From the NCBI GenBank assembly GCA_038228295.1, contig JBBRPH010000012.1, positions 1 to 64,000 of the forward strand: a stretch of 64,000 nt of DNA, in the 5' to 3' direction. The position numbers and the translations under genes are program-made. This document shows, one piece after another, positions 41,982 through 50,510 of the stretch. Position 1 is the stretch's first letter, and each line of letters opens with the position of its first letter. The notes under the pieces were generated by a model. It saw only the letters and a list, made by a program, of their open reading frames with translations. It was not told the origin of the DNA and searched no databases. Source of the stretch: JAICKM01 sp038228295 (GTDB lineage: Bacteria > Chloroflexota > Chloroflexia > QHBQ01 > JAICKM01).

Positions 41982-44900
41982 TCAGGTCGGGCAAATGATC
42001 CAGAAGGGGCAGCGCAGGCAGGCATCGGCCTCGGCGGGGGCGGGCGGAAAGTGCCCGGCGCGGATGCCGGCGACTGCGCGCTCGAACTTTTCGATGCGCG
42101 CCGCTTCGTAGCGTGTGTCGGGCACTTCGACCGTCTCGCCGGTTTGCAGATATTCGAGTTCAACCGTCACCGGTACGCCGGCGCCGGCCGCTTGTTGGGC
42201 GGCACGGCGTAAGAGGGCCAGGCGCGGCGACTTGCGATCCTCGTCATTCGGCTTGCCGGTGCGGACGCGCACCACGCGCACGCCGCGTTGCGGGTGGTGC
42301 GCGGCTAGATCGAGCCGGGTACGCACCGTAGCGCCGGCCAGCGGCACTGCTACTTCGTCGTGCCAGGGGGTGTCGGGCGCAGTGGCCGCTAGGCGCTGCC
42401 AGGTGCCCAGCACTAAGCTGCGCGCGGCATCGGCATAGATCGCCTCGTGCGGATGGCCCTGCGGCCCGCCGGTGGTCCACTCAGCCGTCAGGGCCGTCAA
42501 CACGGCGGCTTCATCGCTGGGCAGGGTACCGGTGCGGTGGGCATTGCGTAACTGTTTGATCTGGCTGTGGACTACGCTGTGGAAGCGTTGGTAGCCGCCC
42601 TTTTCGTCGTCTCTATCGAACCGCCGGCGGCGGCTGTATTCGTACTGCCGTGGACAGCGCAAGTAGAGTTCGAGATCTTCCACCGTCAGGTCTAGCCGGC
42701 TATCGGCGGCTAGACCTGACGGTGGGTCGTCTGCGCTGGGGGCATCCGCCGCCGCCCAATGCAGCTGCTGGGGCGGGTGGGCGGCGAAATAAGGGTCGAG
42801 TGGATCGAGCAGCGGCGAACGTTTGGCGTTCTGCTTGCCGTAGCGGGCGGCGCGGCTGATCACCAATTCGTCACGGGCGCGACTGAGCGCGACAAAAAAC
42901 AGGCAGGTCTCTTCCAGGGCATGGTCGCCCGGATCGCCGTCGCGGATTAAGCCGGGCGGGATGGGGCACGGCTCCCACATTGCGCGGAAAGGGAAGCGCC
43001 CCGCCGCTAGTCCCGGCAAATAGACCACTGGGAACTCCAACCCCTTACTGGCATGGACCGTCAGCACGCGCACCGCATCGAGATCCGGTAACGGGTCGGT
43101 GGCGCGACCCACGCCCTCTTTGGCGGCATAGAGGCGGCGCACCTGGGCCAGGAACGCGGTCAAGGGCGAGTTCGGCGTTCGGCGTTCGACGTTCGGTGTT
43201 GTTGGTTCCGCTATAGCGCCGATTGGGGTGTTAGGGGCGTTGCTTACCAAGCTTGGGGCAGCGGACTGATCGAGCGCATCGAAGCTGCGGGCCAGATCAA
43301 GCAGGTTGCGGCAGGCTAGTAAGCGGGCGGCGGCCCCTGCGCCTGCGGCCAGTGCGGCGCGCACAGGCGATAGCGGACCGAACAGAATGCGGACCAGAAA
43401 CGGTGCAGCGGCGCGGAATGCCCCAGCCTCGGCAATCGCTGCGGACAGCGCCGTGCAGGCCGCCACTGCCGGCGCATCTAGCCCGGCGGCAGCGGCGCCT
43501 TCCAGCGCGTGGGGGAAAGCACGATCGGCACTGCGGGCATAGGTGAGCAGATCGGCGCACGCGGCGCGATCTAGTGCGTGGTCGGTGAGCCGGGCGGCGC
43601 GCAACAGGGCATTGCCTTCGCCTGCCGCCAGCGCGAGCACCGCCAACAGATCGCGCACTTCGGGTCGCTCGAACAGATTGCCCAAATAGAGCGTCGGCAC
43701 GGCGGCGGCTTCCAACGCGCGGGCAATACCCGCTGCCTGGCCGTGCGTGCGGCACAACACCACCTGATCGCGCAACGGTCGCCCGGCAGCGTGACGGCGA
43801 CCGATCTCGGCCAGGATGCCCTGCGCCTCGGCCTCGTTATCGTCGGCCTCGGCCAGCCAGAGTTGCGGCCCCGTGCCGGCGGGGCGGTAGGCCGTCCAGG
43901 TGGGTGGCGCGCCGGGCAGCGGCATAGCCGCGCCTAGCGTGGCGAATAGGCCGACGATGGCCGGGTCGGAGCGGTAGTTGACCGTCAGACGCAGCCGCTG
44001 CCCACCGGGAAAGTCGCGCTCCCATTCGGTCAGGTTGGCTGGGGATGCGCCTCGGAAGCGGTAGATAGCCTGGCGTAGGTCGCCGACCACCCATAGGCCG
44101 CGCCCATCCCCGGCCAGCAGGCCCAGCAGCACGCCACTGGCGCGGTTCATGTCCTGATACTCATCCACCAGGATCTCAGCGTAGCGGCGTTGTAGATCGG
44201 CTAACAACACAGGTCGGTTTTGCAGTAAGTGTACTGTGTGCAGCAGCAGGCCGCCGAAATCCAACGCGCCGCGTTCGGCCAATATCTCCTCATAGCGTGC
44301 ATAGACCCGCGCTACCTCAGCCCAGCCTAGTGCTTGCGCCTGGGCTGGTAGGTCATCGGCGGGCGCGGCCTCACGGGCCGCGACGGCGATCTCGGCGTAG
44401 CGCGCCGCATCGGCTAGTTCGTCGCGCGCCCGGCTGATCGCGCCCAGGATGTCAGGCAGCCGATAGGCCGGGTCGTGCAGGCTGCCGTAATGGTCCAGTC
44501 GTAGGTCGGCTAAGTGTGGTTCGAGCCAAGCTACTGCCTGCACATCGTCTATCAGGCGCAAGTCGGGTGGCAGGCCGGCTTCGGCGGCATGGTCTAAAAG
44601 GAATTGCAGGCAAAAGGCGTGGAACGTGCCGACGGTGAGGCGGTCGGCGACCGCCGGGGCGGTGCTGCGCAGCCGCTCGCGCATTTCGGCGGCGGCCTTA
44701 TTGGAAAAGGTGAGCGCCAGGATTGCTTCCGGTTGCACGCCGCGCCGGAGTAGGTGGGCCACCCGTTCGATCAGCGTGCGCGTTTTGCCCGTGCCCGGCC
44801 CCGCATCTACTAGTACCGGCCCCGCCGCCACGGTTGCCGCCGCCGCTTGCGACTCGTCGAGTGTTAAGGTCTGCGGTCTGCGGTCTGAAGTTTTGGTTGA

Positions 44901-45608
44901 CGGCGCGCTTTGCGCATCTCCTGATCCCTGCCCTCCCGATCCTGCGGCGCCGTCAACTGCCGGCTGCCGACTGCCGACCACGCCGTCCTCTGACCCCTGA
45001 CCCCTGACCCCTGGCCCCGTGTCACCGCCGATTGCCGACTGATCGCCGACCGGCACCAGCAACGTCACCGCTAGTGTGTTCAGCACCGCCGTCTCGGACA
45101 CGCCGTAGCGAGCGGCGAGCGTGGTATAGGATAGGCCCGCGACAAACCCGGCGCGTAGTTCGGTGGACGGCATGAGGAAAGCGGCAGCGAAAGCGTTGGC
45201 TTCGCGCTCGCGCTCTTGCCGTGGGCTGTAAACCTCTACTCCGCCCAGTGCGACGGGCGCGCCGGCCCACGCCTCATCAATATCTTCCACCGCGCAACCA
45301 CCTACTCCGCCGTGCAGTAGGGTATGGCCGAGTTCGTGCGCCAAGCTGAAGGCGACGGCTGGCGCGGGCAGACTCTCGTCGTAGGCTACAAAGGTGCGGT
45401 CGAACACTGCCCGTGCCCCGCCTAGCATCGGATCGCCCGCCGGTAGCGCAAACACCTCGAGTCCCTGCGCCACCAACCGCCCCTCGACTGCATACGGTGT
45501 AGCGGGCGCGTTGGGTGCCTGCCACAGCGGCGCGCGCAGCGCAGGTTCAGCGGCGCGCTCCACCTGGGCCACACGGGTAATTTCGGCTAGACGATCCGGT
45601 GAGGGCAT
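41982..45608 (-). CDS. Fusion: ImmA/IrrE peptidase, UvrD/Rep helicase and RecB-like nuclease domain
   Basis: 1208 residues. Residues 30-190: M78 peptidase with HELGH (H91, E92, H95) and EREANAFAAAFLMP. Residues 245-955: SF1A helicase with Walker A AGPGTGKT, motif II DEYQD, motif III VVGDLRQAIYRFRG, motif IV VNYRSD, motif V VLTVHASKGLEFP and motif VI VALSRARDELVIS. Residues 975-1208: PD-(D/E)XK-type region with Cys spacing for a 4Fe-4S cluster (LRCPRQYEY, later CLRCPFWIICP), but the expected DYKTG reads RVRTG. Two linkers are built from heptamer repeats. Third gene of a unit led by a sigma factor and an HTH protein. Likely a DNA-processing enzyme tied to regulated proteolysis; inference. Confidence 0.9.
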   Translation of the reverse strand: MPSPDRLAEITRVAQVERAAEPALRAPLWQAPNAPATPYAVEGRLVAQGLEVFALPAGDPMLGGARAVFDRTFVAYDESLPAPAVAFSLAHELGHTLLHGGVGGCAVEDIDEAWAGAPVALGGVEVYSPRQEREREANAFAAAFLMPSTELRAGFVAGLSYTTLAARYGVSETAVLNTLAVTLLVPVGDQSAIGGDTGPGVRGQGSEDGVVGSRQPAVDGAAGSGGQGSGDAQSAPSTKTSDRRPQTLTLDESQAAAATVAAGPVLVDAGPGTGKTRTLIERVAHLLRRGVQPEAILALTFSNKAAAEMRERLRSTAPAVADRLTVGTFHAFCLQFLLDHAAEAGLPPDLRLIDDVQAVAWLEPHLADLRLDHYGSLHDPAYRLPDILGAISRARDELADAARYAEIAVAAREAAPADDLPAQAQALGWAEVARVYARYEEILAERGALDFGGLLLHTVHLLQNRPVLLADLQRRYAEILVDEYQDMNRASGVLLGLLAGDGRGLWVVGDLRQAIYRFRGASPANLTEWERDFPGGQRLRLTVNYRSDPAIVGLFATLGAAMPLPGAPPTWTAYRPAGTGPQLWLAEADDNEAEAQGILAEIGRRHAAGRPLRDQVVLCRTHGQAAGIARALEAAAVPTLYLGNLFERPEVRDLLAVLALAAGEGNALLRAARLTDHALDRAACADLLTYARSADRAFPHALEGAAAAGLDAPAVAACTALSAAIAEAGAFRAAAPFLVRILFGPLSPVRAALAAGAGAAARLLACRNLLDLARSFDALDQSAAPSLVSNAPNTPIGAIAEPTTPNVERRTPNSPLTAFLAQVRRLYAAKEGVGRATDPLPDLDAVRVLTVHASKGLEFPVVYLPGLAAGRFPFRAMWEPCPIPPGLIRDGDPGDHALEETCLFFVALSRARDELVISRAARYGKQNAKRSPLLDPLDPYFAAHPPQQLHWAAADAPSADDPPSGLAADSRLDLTVEDLELYLRCPRQYEYSRRRRFDRDDEKGGYQRFHSVVHSQIKQLRNAHRTGTLPSDEAAVLTALTAEWTTGGPQGHPHEAIYADAARSLVLGTWQRLAATAPDTPWHDEVAVPLAGATVRTRLDLAAHHPQRGVRVVRVRTGKPNDEDRKSPRLALLRRAAQQAAGAGVPVTVELEYLQTGETVEVPDTRYEAARIEKFERAVAGIRAGHFPPAPAEADACLRCPFWIICPT
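43170..43204. repeat. Heptamer tandem repeat inside the helicase coding region
   Basis: GTTCGGC, GTTCGGC, GTTCGAC, GTTCGGT, GTTGTTG: five consecutive 7-base units, in frame and encoding a Pro/Asn/Arg linker (TPNVERRTPNSP) between helicase segments. Confidence 0.75.
44869..45018. repeat. Heptamer-repeat cluster in the peptidase-helicase linker
   Basis: Three separate heptamer families lie in one coding linker: GTCTGCG x2 then GTCTGAA (44869-44896), ACTGCCG/GCTGCCG (44956-44976) and TGACCCC x3 then TGGCCCC (44991-45018). They encode a Gly/Ser/Asp/Gln-rich spacer of about 60 residues. No frameshift results. Confidence 0.75.
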
Positions 45609-45667
45609 CTAATTCCCTAACGCTGCTCCGGCGCAGTCGGCAGCGCGACTACGTTCCGCCTATCGCA

Positions 45668-46264
45668 TTATTCAGCGGTCAGCCACTGCTTGCGGTCGTC
45701 GGCGCTGATCATGCGGCTGGTACGGACTGCTTCGGCGAAGGTTTGCTGGCCGACTTGCGGCGCTTGCGCGGCGTGATACATTGCGCCGACGGTGCGTGGC
45801 GCCGTGCCCGCTAGGCTCACCCGCAGCGTCTCGGCGGTACAGCCCAACAGCCCGGCAAGCTGCTCAACCAAACGTACCGGCACGGTGTCGGGACGCACGA
45901 TGCAACGGTCAACTTTGTGCAGGATGTCGCTGCTCAGGTGGACGCGGGCCGCCAGGTCACGCAGCGTCAGGCCGGCGCGTGTGGCACGGGCGGCGAGTCC
46001 CAGCGTGGCGGGCGCGCCGGCCTGGGCCAGCGTGCGGCGGCCAATCGCGGTTACGGTCATGATGTCGGCGGCGCGCGGCGCAGGTGCGGCGGCTTCCACG
46101 CCATACGCCTGGGCCAGATCGATCAGGGCCGGCGCGTGCTGCGGATAGCGGCGCAACCAAGCTTCGGGCCGCTCGCCTGCTTCCAGCGCGGCGAGGAAGG
46201 CGATGCGGATCGCGTGGTTGTCGTCGGCTCCAACAGGGCCGGGATTCGTGGGTTGAATGTTCAT
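45668..46264 (-). CDS. XRE-type HTH protein in the sigma/ImmA-helicase operon
   Basis: 198 residues from ATG 46264, overlapping the sigma-gene stop as ATGA. The N-terminal half is Ala-rich and helical. Residues 95-160 form an XRE-like HTH (GLTLRDLAARVHLSSDILHKVD, AGLLGCTAETLRVSLAG), and the C-terminus holds a Gln-rich tail (VGQQTFAEAVRTSRMISADDR). Placement right before an ImmA-type peptidase gene makes it the obvious candidate substrate or regulator; inferred from context. Confidence 0.75.
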   Translation of the reverse strand: MNIQPTNPGPVGADDNHAIRIAFLAALEAGERPEAWLRRYPQHAPALIDLAQAYGVEAAAPAPRAADIMTVTAIGRRTLAQAGAPATLGLAARATRAGLTLRDLAARVHLSSDILHKVDRCIVRPDTVPVRLVEQLAGLLGCTAETLRVSLAGTAPRTVGAMYHAAQAPQVGQQTFAEAVRTSRMISADDRKQWLTAE

Positions 46265-47031
46265 GCTTGCACCTGTCCGCTTTCTAGCAGGCCACGATTC
46301 CACCAGTGGCTCAACGCTTGTTCGGCAGCCCGCAGATAATTGCGGACTGAGCGGTCACTCACGCCGAGAATACTGCTGATCGTTAGCTCGTCTTGATCTT
46401 TGCTTTTTTCTTTATAACCCTGCATCTTAAGATAAAACGCCCGCCGCACATTGCCGTCCAACTGAGCCAGCGCCTCGTTCACCAGCACGGTCGATTCGAT
46501 CTGCTGCGGGTCGGCCAGCGTGGACTCTTCGCTCCACCCGTCGCCGTCGTCGTTGGTGCCCGTGTAGAAGGGGCGCTCGTGCCGGCGGGCCTGGCGCAGC
46601 CGCTCGGCCGCATCGGCGCAGGCGAGGCGCACCATGTGGTTGAAATGCACCTCCCAGAACTCGTGCTGCGGCGTGGGGTCAGCCACTTCGCGCCACAATT
46701 GGATAAATGTAGCCTGCACAATGTCTTCGCGATCATCGGCCACCACTGCCTGGCTCCAGGCGATACTCGCTACTAATGGGCTGATGCGCTCCAACAGGGC
46801 CTCCAGTGCCCGGTCGGCGGCGGCGCGTTGGCCGGCGGCCAGCAACCGGCGGATGCCGTGGACCAACGTTTCGGGCGCGGTAGCCGTTTGCAACGCAGCC
46901 ACCAGCGCCGGCCCGGCCGCCGGCAAGGCCCGGATCTCGGCTTCCACCGCCGGTCGCCGGCGATAGTCCCTGGTTAAGCCGAGGCCGCCCGACGCGGGCG
47001 GGGCGGGTACGGTTTCCATCTGCTCCGGCAC
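46261..47031 (-). CDS. Sigma-70 family (ECF-like) factor
   Basis: 256 residues from GTG 47031 with GGAGG 9 bases upstream; ATG 47019 is the alternative. A leading helical region of about 90 residues precedes sigma region 2 (DREDIVQATFIQLWREVAD, FWEVHFNHMVRLACADAAERLRQ). Region 4 is ELTISSILGVSDRSVRNYLRAAEQAL. The 45-residue loop between them has an unusual Gly/Asp stretch (TNDDGDGWSEE). It resembles ECF factors without an obvious anti-sigma. It leads the operon with the HTH and ImmA-helicase genes. Confidence 0.78.
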   Translation of the reverse strand: MPEQMETVPAPPASGGLGLTRDYRRRPAVEAEIRALPAAGPALVAALQTATAPETLVHGIRRLLAAGQRAAADRALEALLERISPLVASIAWSQAVVADDREDIVQATFIQLWREVADPTPQHEFWEVHFNHMVRLACADAAERLRQARRHERPFYTGTNDDGDGWSEESTLADPQQIESTVLVNEALAQLDGNVRRAFYLKMQGYKEKSKDQDELTISSILGVSDRSVRNYLRAAEQALSHWWNRGLLESGQVQA

Positions 47032-47216
47032 GAGATTGGGCCTCCTTCTGCTGTGCGGTGCGCGTTCTACCCCACCTATAGGTGGGGCTGGGGCGAAAGC
47101 GGAAACGCCCCACCTGATTCTACCGCAAAGGGCTGGGAAGCGCAAAGGCGGGCCCTATTCTCACTCCTCCGGTGCCGATCCCCGCAGGCCGCCTAAACAC
47201 CCTCGGAAAGCGGCTT

Positions 47217-47732
47217 CTACTTCTTTTTTCGCTGCTCCTGTGTGCCCACTTGTTCGCGGGCGGCCCGGCCCGTCCAACTGAGGGTTTCGACCAGCCCATC
47301 CAGTAGCTCGGCGATGCCGGTAGTCGCCAGTATCGTCAGCAGCAGGCGCACGGGCACCGGCCAAATCCGCAGCCCATAAACCAAGCCGGCCGTGATCCAC
47401 GTCCCGGCGCAGGTGGGGCAGGAGATCAGTTCGCCGATTACGGCGCGTGGGCCATTGCCTGCGGCATCCACCGTCTGGCCGGCCCCCGATCCGTCGGCGT
47501 GGGTGCGCGTGAACGGCGCACGCAGCGGCGCGCCCACGTCGTCATAGGCCACTAGCCGCCCGCCGCGATAGGCGGCCAACCCTAGTAGCAGCAACTCAAA
47601 CGGCGTGACCATCGCTTGGTCGGGGTGCCGGCTCTCGCGCACGGCGTTGAGGCCCAGCAGGGTGAGGAAAATCCCAATCAGGGTCAGTTTGGTAGGATAT
47701 TGTTCGGTCTTGTCTGGTGCTTGATCGGCCAT
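47217..47732 (-). CDS. DUF1360 membrane protein
   Basis: 171 residues. Membrane segments occur at residues 18-30, 42-58 and 115-150. DUF1360 signature: YRGGRLVAYDDVGAPLRAPF, RAVIGELISCPTCAGTWITAGLVYG with paired Cys. Family members are often sporulation-linked in Bacillus, but no such role is implied here. It has a separate start from the sigma operon upstream. Downstream of a divergent methyltransferase. Confidence 0.85.
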   Translation of the reverse strand: MADQAPDKTEQYPTKLTLIGIFLTLLGLNAVRESRHPDQAMVTPFELLLLGLAAYRGGRLVAYDDVGAPLRAPFTRTHADGSGAGQTVDAAGNGPRAVIGELISCPTCAGTWITAGLVYGLRIWPVPVRLLLTILATTGIAELLDGLVETLSWTGRAAREQVGTQEQRKKK

Positions 47733-47886
47733 GGTTTGCTCCTTGTACGCTATCTTGGTACGCTATCTTGTCCCCGGTATCGCGGCTGTGTAGCCCCGCC
47801 GCTGTTCGCCTATCGGCATATCCGGTGCCAAGCGTTGCGTGGCCTGCCGGGCGTGTCAGATCCGAGGATACCCCGTTTCTTTTTAT

Positions 47887-48621
47887 ATGGAAAGTACCCC
47901 ACCGCTCGCACGCCTGCACCGCCACCTGCTCGGCACGCTATTTGGGTTGCTCTATCATCAATTCGCGTTTGCGTATGATTGGGTGAGCGGCACTTTTTTT
48001 GCCGGCCAATGGCGGACCTGGCAGCGGGCAGCGCTGCCCTGGCTCGCCGACGGGGGGCCGCGTGTGCTAGAAGTGGGCTGCGGCACCGGCGACTTACTGG
48101 CCGATTTGCGGACGGCGGGTTACCGGGCGGTGGGTCTCGACCTCTCCCCGGCGATGTTGCGCGTGGCGCGCCGTAAGGCGGCGCGAGCGGGCACTCCGCC
48201 CGGCGGCCTAGTGCGCGCCCACAGTGCGGCGTTGCCTTTTCCCGCCGCCGCCTTTGATGCCGTGGTCAGCACCTTTCCTAGCGACTATATCTTCGCCCCG
48301 GCTACCCTGGTGGAGATCGCTCGCGTGTTACGGACCGGCGGGCGGCTGGTGGTGATACCGGTCGGCGCGCTACTGCCGGTAGACCGTGTGACTGAGCTGC
48401 TGGATCGCCTCACCGGCCTACTCTATGGCCGGCCCCCCGCCGCCGGCACGCCCGCTACCCGTCGCGCCGCACTGATCGCCGAGTTCCGTCACAGCTCCGC
48501 CTTTGGCCCACTGGAAGCCCGCTTACGTGCCGCCGGCTTCCAGGTGCAGACCCAGGTGGGCGTAGGGCCGCGCTCGCTGGTGTTGGTGGTGGTGGCGGAT
48601 AGGCCGGGGCGTGAAACGTGA
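47887..48621 (+). CDS. Class I SAM-dependent methyltransferase
   Basis: 244 residues from ATG 47887. SAM-binding glycine motif EVGCGTGDLLADL, acidic VGLDLSPAML and FDAVVSTFPSDYIF motif. Resembles the ubiquinone/menaquinone biosynthesis type in fold but the substrate is unknown. The last residues and stop (RET*) are encoded by heptamers GTGAAAC and GTGACAC, so the C-terminus was set by repeat insertion. Confidence 0.87.
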   Translation: MESTPPLARLHRHLLGTLFGLLYHQFAFAYDWVSGTFFAGQWRTWQRAALPWLADGGPRVLEVGCGTGDLLADLRTAGYRAVGLDLSPAMLRVARRKAARAGTPPGGLVRAHSAALPFPAAAFDAVVSTFPSDYIFAPATLVEIARVLRTGGRLVVIPVGALLPVDRVTELLDRLTGLLYGRPPAAGTPATRRAALIAEFRHSSAFGPLEARLRAAGFQVQTQVGVGPRSLVLVVVADRPGRET

Positions 48622-48676
48622 CACCGCTAGGTATCAGGTATCAGGAGACGAAAGCCTGATACCTGATACCTAGCGG
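48611..48676. repeat. Heptamer array forming a perfect 22-bp hairpin
   Basis: GTGAAAC and GTGACAC are followed by ccgctaggtatcaggtatcagg, a 9-base loop, and its exact complement (48624-48676). Reading from 48630 the hairpin parses as GGTATCA x2, GGAGACG, AAAGCCT, GATACCT x2. It lies between the convergent methyltransferase and DUF4430-like genes and may terminate transcription of both. Confidence 0.85.
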
Positions 48677-48681
48677 GTCGG

Positions 48682-49692
48682 CTAGGATAAGCGCGTGCGC
48701 CGTGCCCAGCCGATGAGCGCCGCCAAGCCCAGCGCCAACACGCCGAACGCCCAGTAGCTCGGCGGCAGGTCTGCGGTCTGCGATCTGCGGTCTGACTGTG
48801 GGGTAGGCGCCGTGGCAACCGCCGGGGCAGTGTCGGTTGGGATAGGGGCGGGCGGGGCTGTTGCCGGGGCAATGGTGCTGGGGATGTCGGTGGGCAAAGG
48901 AGTAGCCGGCACCGTAACAGGCGCAATCGGCGGTGAAATGGTTGCTGCAACCGCCGGCGGGGGGGTATCTGTTGCGGTGGCTGGTAGCGTGGGCCGTGCG
49001 CTTGCAATCGGGCCGGCGGCAGGCTGTGCCGTGCGGGTCGGCGGCAGGGTCGGACGGGGCGTGGCGCCGGCGGGCAGAGTCGGGTGCGAGGTAGCGGTGG
49101 CGGGGTGGGGGCGCGCGGTTGCCGGGGCGGGGCGGGGCGTCGTCGTGGCCGGCAGGGGCAGCGGCGCGGCGGTGGCTGGGGTGGCAGTAGCACAAAGCGC
49201 CACTCCGGCCGGCGGCGGGGGATTGCCGCTCCAACCCCAACCCTCAATGCTGCCGGGGCGCACCACGGTGCTGCTTGCGCCCAGGTTGGAGCCGACCCAG
49301 CGCCCGTTGCGCCACTGCGCGTATTGCCAGTAAACACACGGCGACCCCTGGCACTGGCAATAGCACGGTTGGCCCGTGTCCAGGCAGCCCACGCCGTTGA
49401 CGGCGCAGATTTCGGCCCCCAGGCTGACGACTTCCGTCCGCACCGGCACACCCGCACGTTGCAGCAGGTCGAGTCCGCTGATGCCGCTCGCGGGCACGCT
49501 GAAGCAGTACTCCGTCACCTGTCCCGTCCCGTAGGCGATGACGAGGCCGACATTGCCCGCCGCTTGCGCGCCCACCAGAGGCGTAGCAGCAGGCGTGCTG
49601 CCACCGATCAGCCACAGCAAGGCAATCACCGCGCCCAGTAGCAGGCGCCGCAGCAGGCACACCAAGCGGGGTAGTGGGCTTAGTATAGGCAC
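48682..49692 (-). CDS. DUF4430-like secreted protein with C-terminal membrane anchor
   Basis: 336 residues. Signal peptide (LLLGAVIALLWLIGG), then a domain of about 115 residues with GLDLLQRAG, CAVNGVGC, CYCQCQGSPCVYWQYAQWRNGRWVGS and IEGWGWSG. This matches the transcobalamin-like DUF4430 proteins that in Chloroflexota and Actinobacteria often sit next to cobalamin or cobalt uptake genes; none is visible here. A long Pro/Thr/Ala linker leads to one membrane helix (WAFGVLALGLAALIGWARR). Heptamer repeats lie in the linker (48769-48796). Confidence 0.78.
   Translation of the reverse strand: MPILSPLPRLVCLLRRLLLGAVIALLWLIGGSTPAATPLVGAQAAGNVGLVIAYGTGQVTEYCFSVPASGISGLDLLQRAGVPVRTEVVSLGAEICAVNGVGCLDTGQPCYCQCQGSPCVYWQYAQWRNGRWVGSNLGASSTVVRPGSIEGWGWSGNPPPPAGVALCATATPATAAPLPLPATTTPRPAPATARPHPATATSHPTLPAGATPRPTLPPTRTAQPAAGPIASARPTLPATATDTPPPAVAATISPPIAPVTVPATPLPTDIPSTIAPATAPPAPIPTDTAPAVATAPTPQSDRRSQTADLPPSYWAFGVLALGLAALIGWARRTRLS
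48769..48796. repeat. Heptamer repeat inside the DUF4430-like gene
   Basis: GTCTGCG x2, ATCTGCG, GTCTGAC: the same family as at 44869 in the helicase gene. It encodes QSDRRSQTADLPP here and TSDRRPQTLTL there, so one repeat gave similar peptides to two unrelated proteins. Confidence 0.8.
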
Positions 49693-49942
49693 GCGGGAGT
49701 ATAACAGACCGTTCGCGGCGCTGTCAATGGTGTGCTGCGGCCCATCCTAGAGCCGCGGCACAGTCGGTAGGGATGGGACCTACCCGGGTCATGGGCTTGA
49801 CGAAAGCCGCTAGAGTTGGTAAGCTGCGGCAGGGCGCAGGCAGAAATAGCCGGTTCACCCATTAGCGAGCTACGCGCGGGAATGGGCGTGCCTGAGATGC
49901 TTTACGTGCGTGGGTTCCCTAACCGGACCTGGAGGAGTCTCA

Positions 49943-50503
49943 ATGACCGACCAACCAACCGCCGCCCATCCGCGCATCATCACCTGTGATCCCGTCGCGG
50001 GCTATACGCCGCAGGTCGGGCGCTATGTGGCGCAACTGGCCGAAGTGCGTCGCGATCTGCATGATCAGTTGGCCGGCCTGACGCAGGCGCAATTGGATTG
50101 GCACCCTGACGCGCAGACGGAATCGATCGGCACGCTCCTGCTGCACTTGGATGCCGTCGAATGGTCGTGGATGCACCAGGACATCTCCGGTGCCCCCGAC
50201 GAAGCTTATCTCGGCAGTTGGGACGAAGCGATGCCAATCCGCGCCGGCGTGCCCCAGATGCGCGGGCGCCCGTTAGAACGTTATGTGGACCAACTGGGAG
50301 CCACGCGGGGGGAGACGCTGCGTCTCTTGGCAGGCTTCACGGATGCCGACCTGCCGCGCCTCGTCGGTGAGGCACCACCGCCGCCGGAGCGCGAGGCGCG
50401 CAGCGAACTCTACACCATTGATTGGATCATCTGGCACGTCATTGAGCATGAAGCGACCCATGTGGGCCAGGTCGAACTGCTCAAGCGGTTGCAGACCCGC
50501 TAA
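49943..50503 (+). CDS. DinB-family metal-binding four-helix protein
   Basis: 186 residues from ATG 49943 behind ggaggag. Has the DinB pattern: LAGLTQAQLDWHPD, IGTLLLHLDAVEWSWMHQ with the first metal His, and WHVIEHEATHVGQV with two more His. Family proteins (YfiT/bacillithiol transferase-like) usually use Ni or Zn to transfer thiols or to chelate small substrates. The downstream enzyme gene starts 7 bases after its stop, so the two are probably coupled. Confidence 0.88.
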   Translation: MTDQPTAAHPRIITCDPVAGYTPQVGRYVAQLAEVRRDLHDQLAGLTQAQLDWHPDAQTESIGTLLLHLDAVEWSWMHQDISGAPDEAYLGSWDEAMPIRAGVPQMRGRPLERYVDQLGATRGETLRLLAGFTDADLPRLVGEAPPPPEREARSELYTIDWIIWHVIEHEATHVGQVELLKRLQTR

Positions 50504-50510
50504 AGCTACC

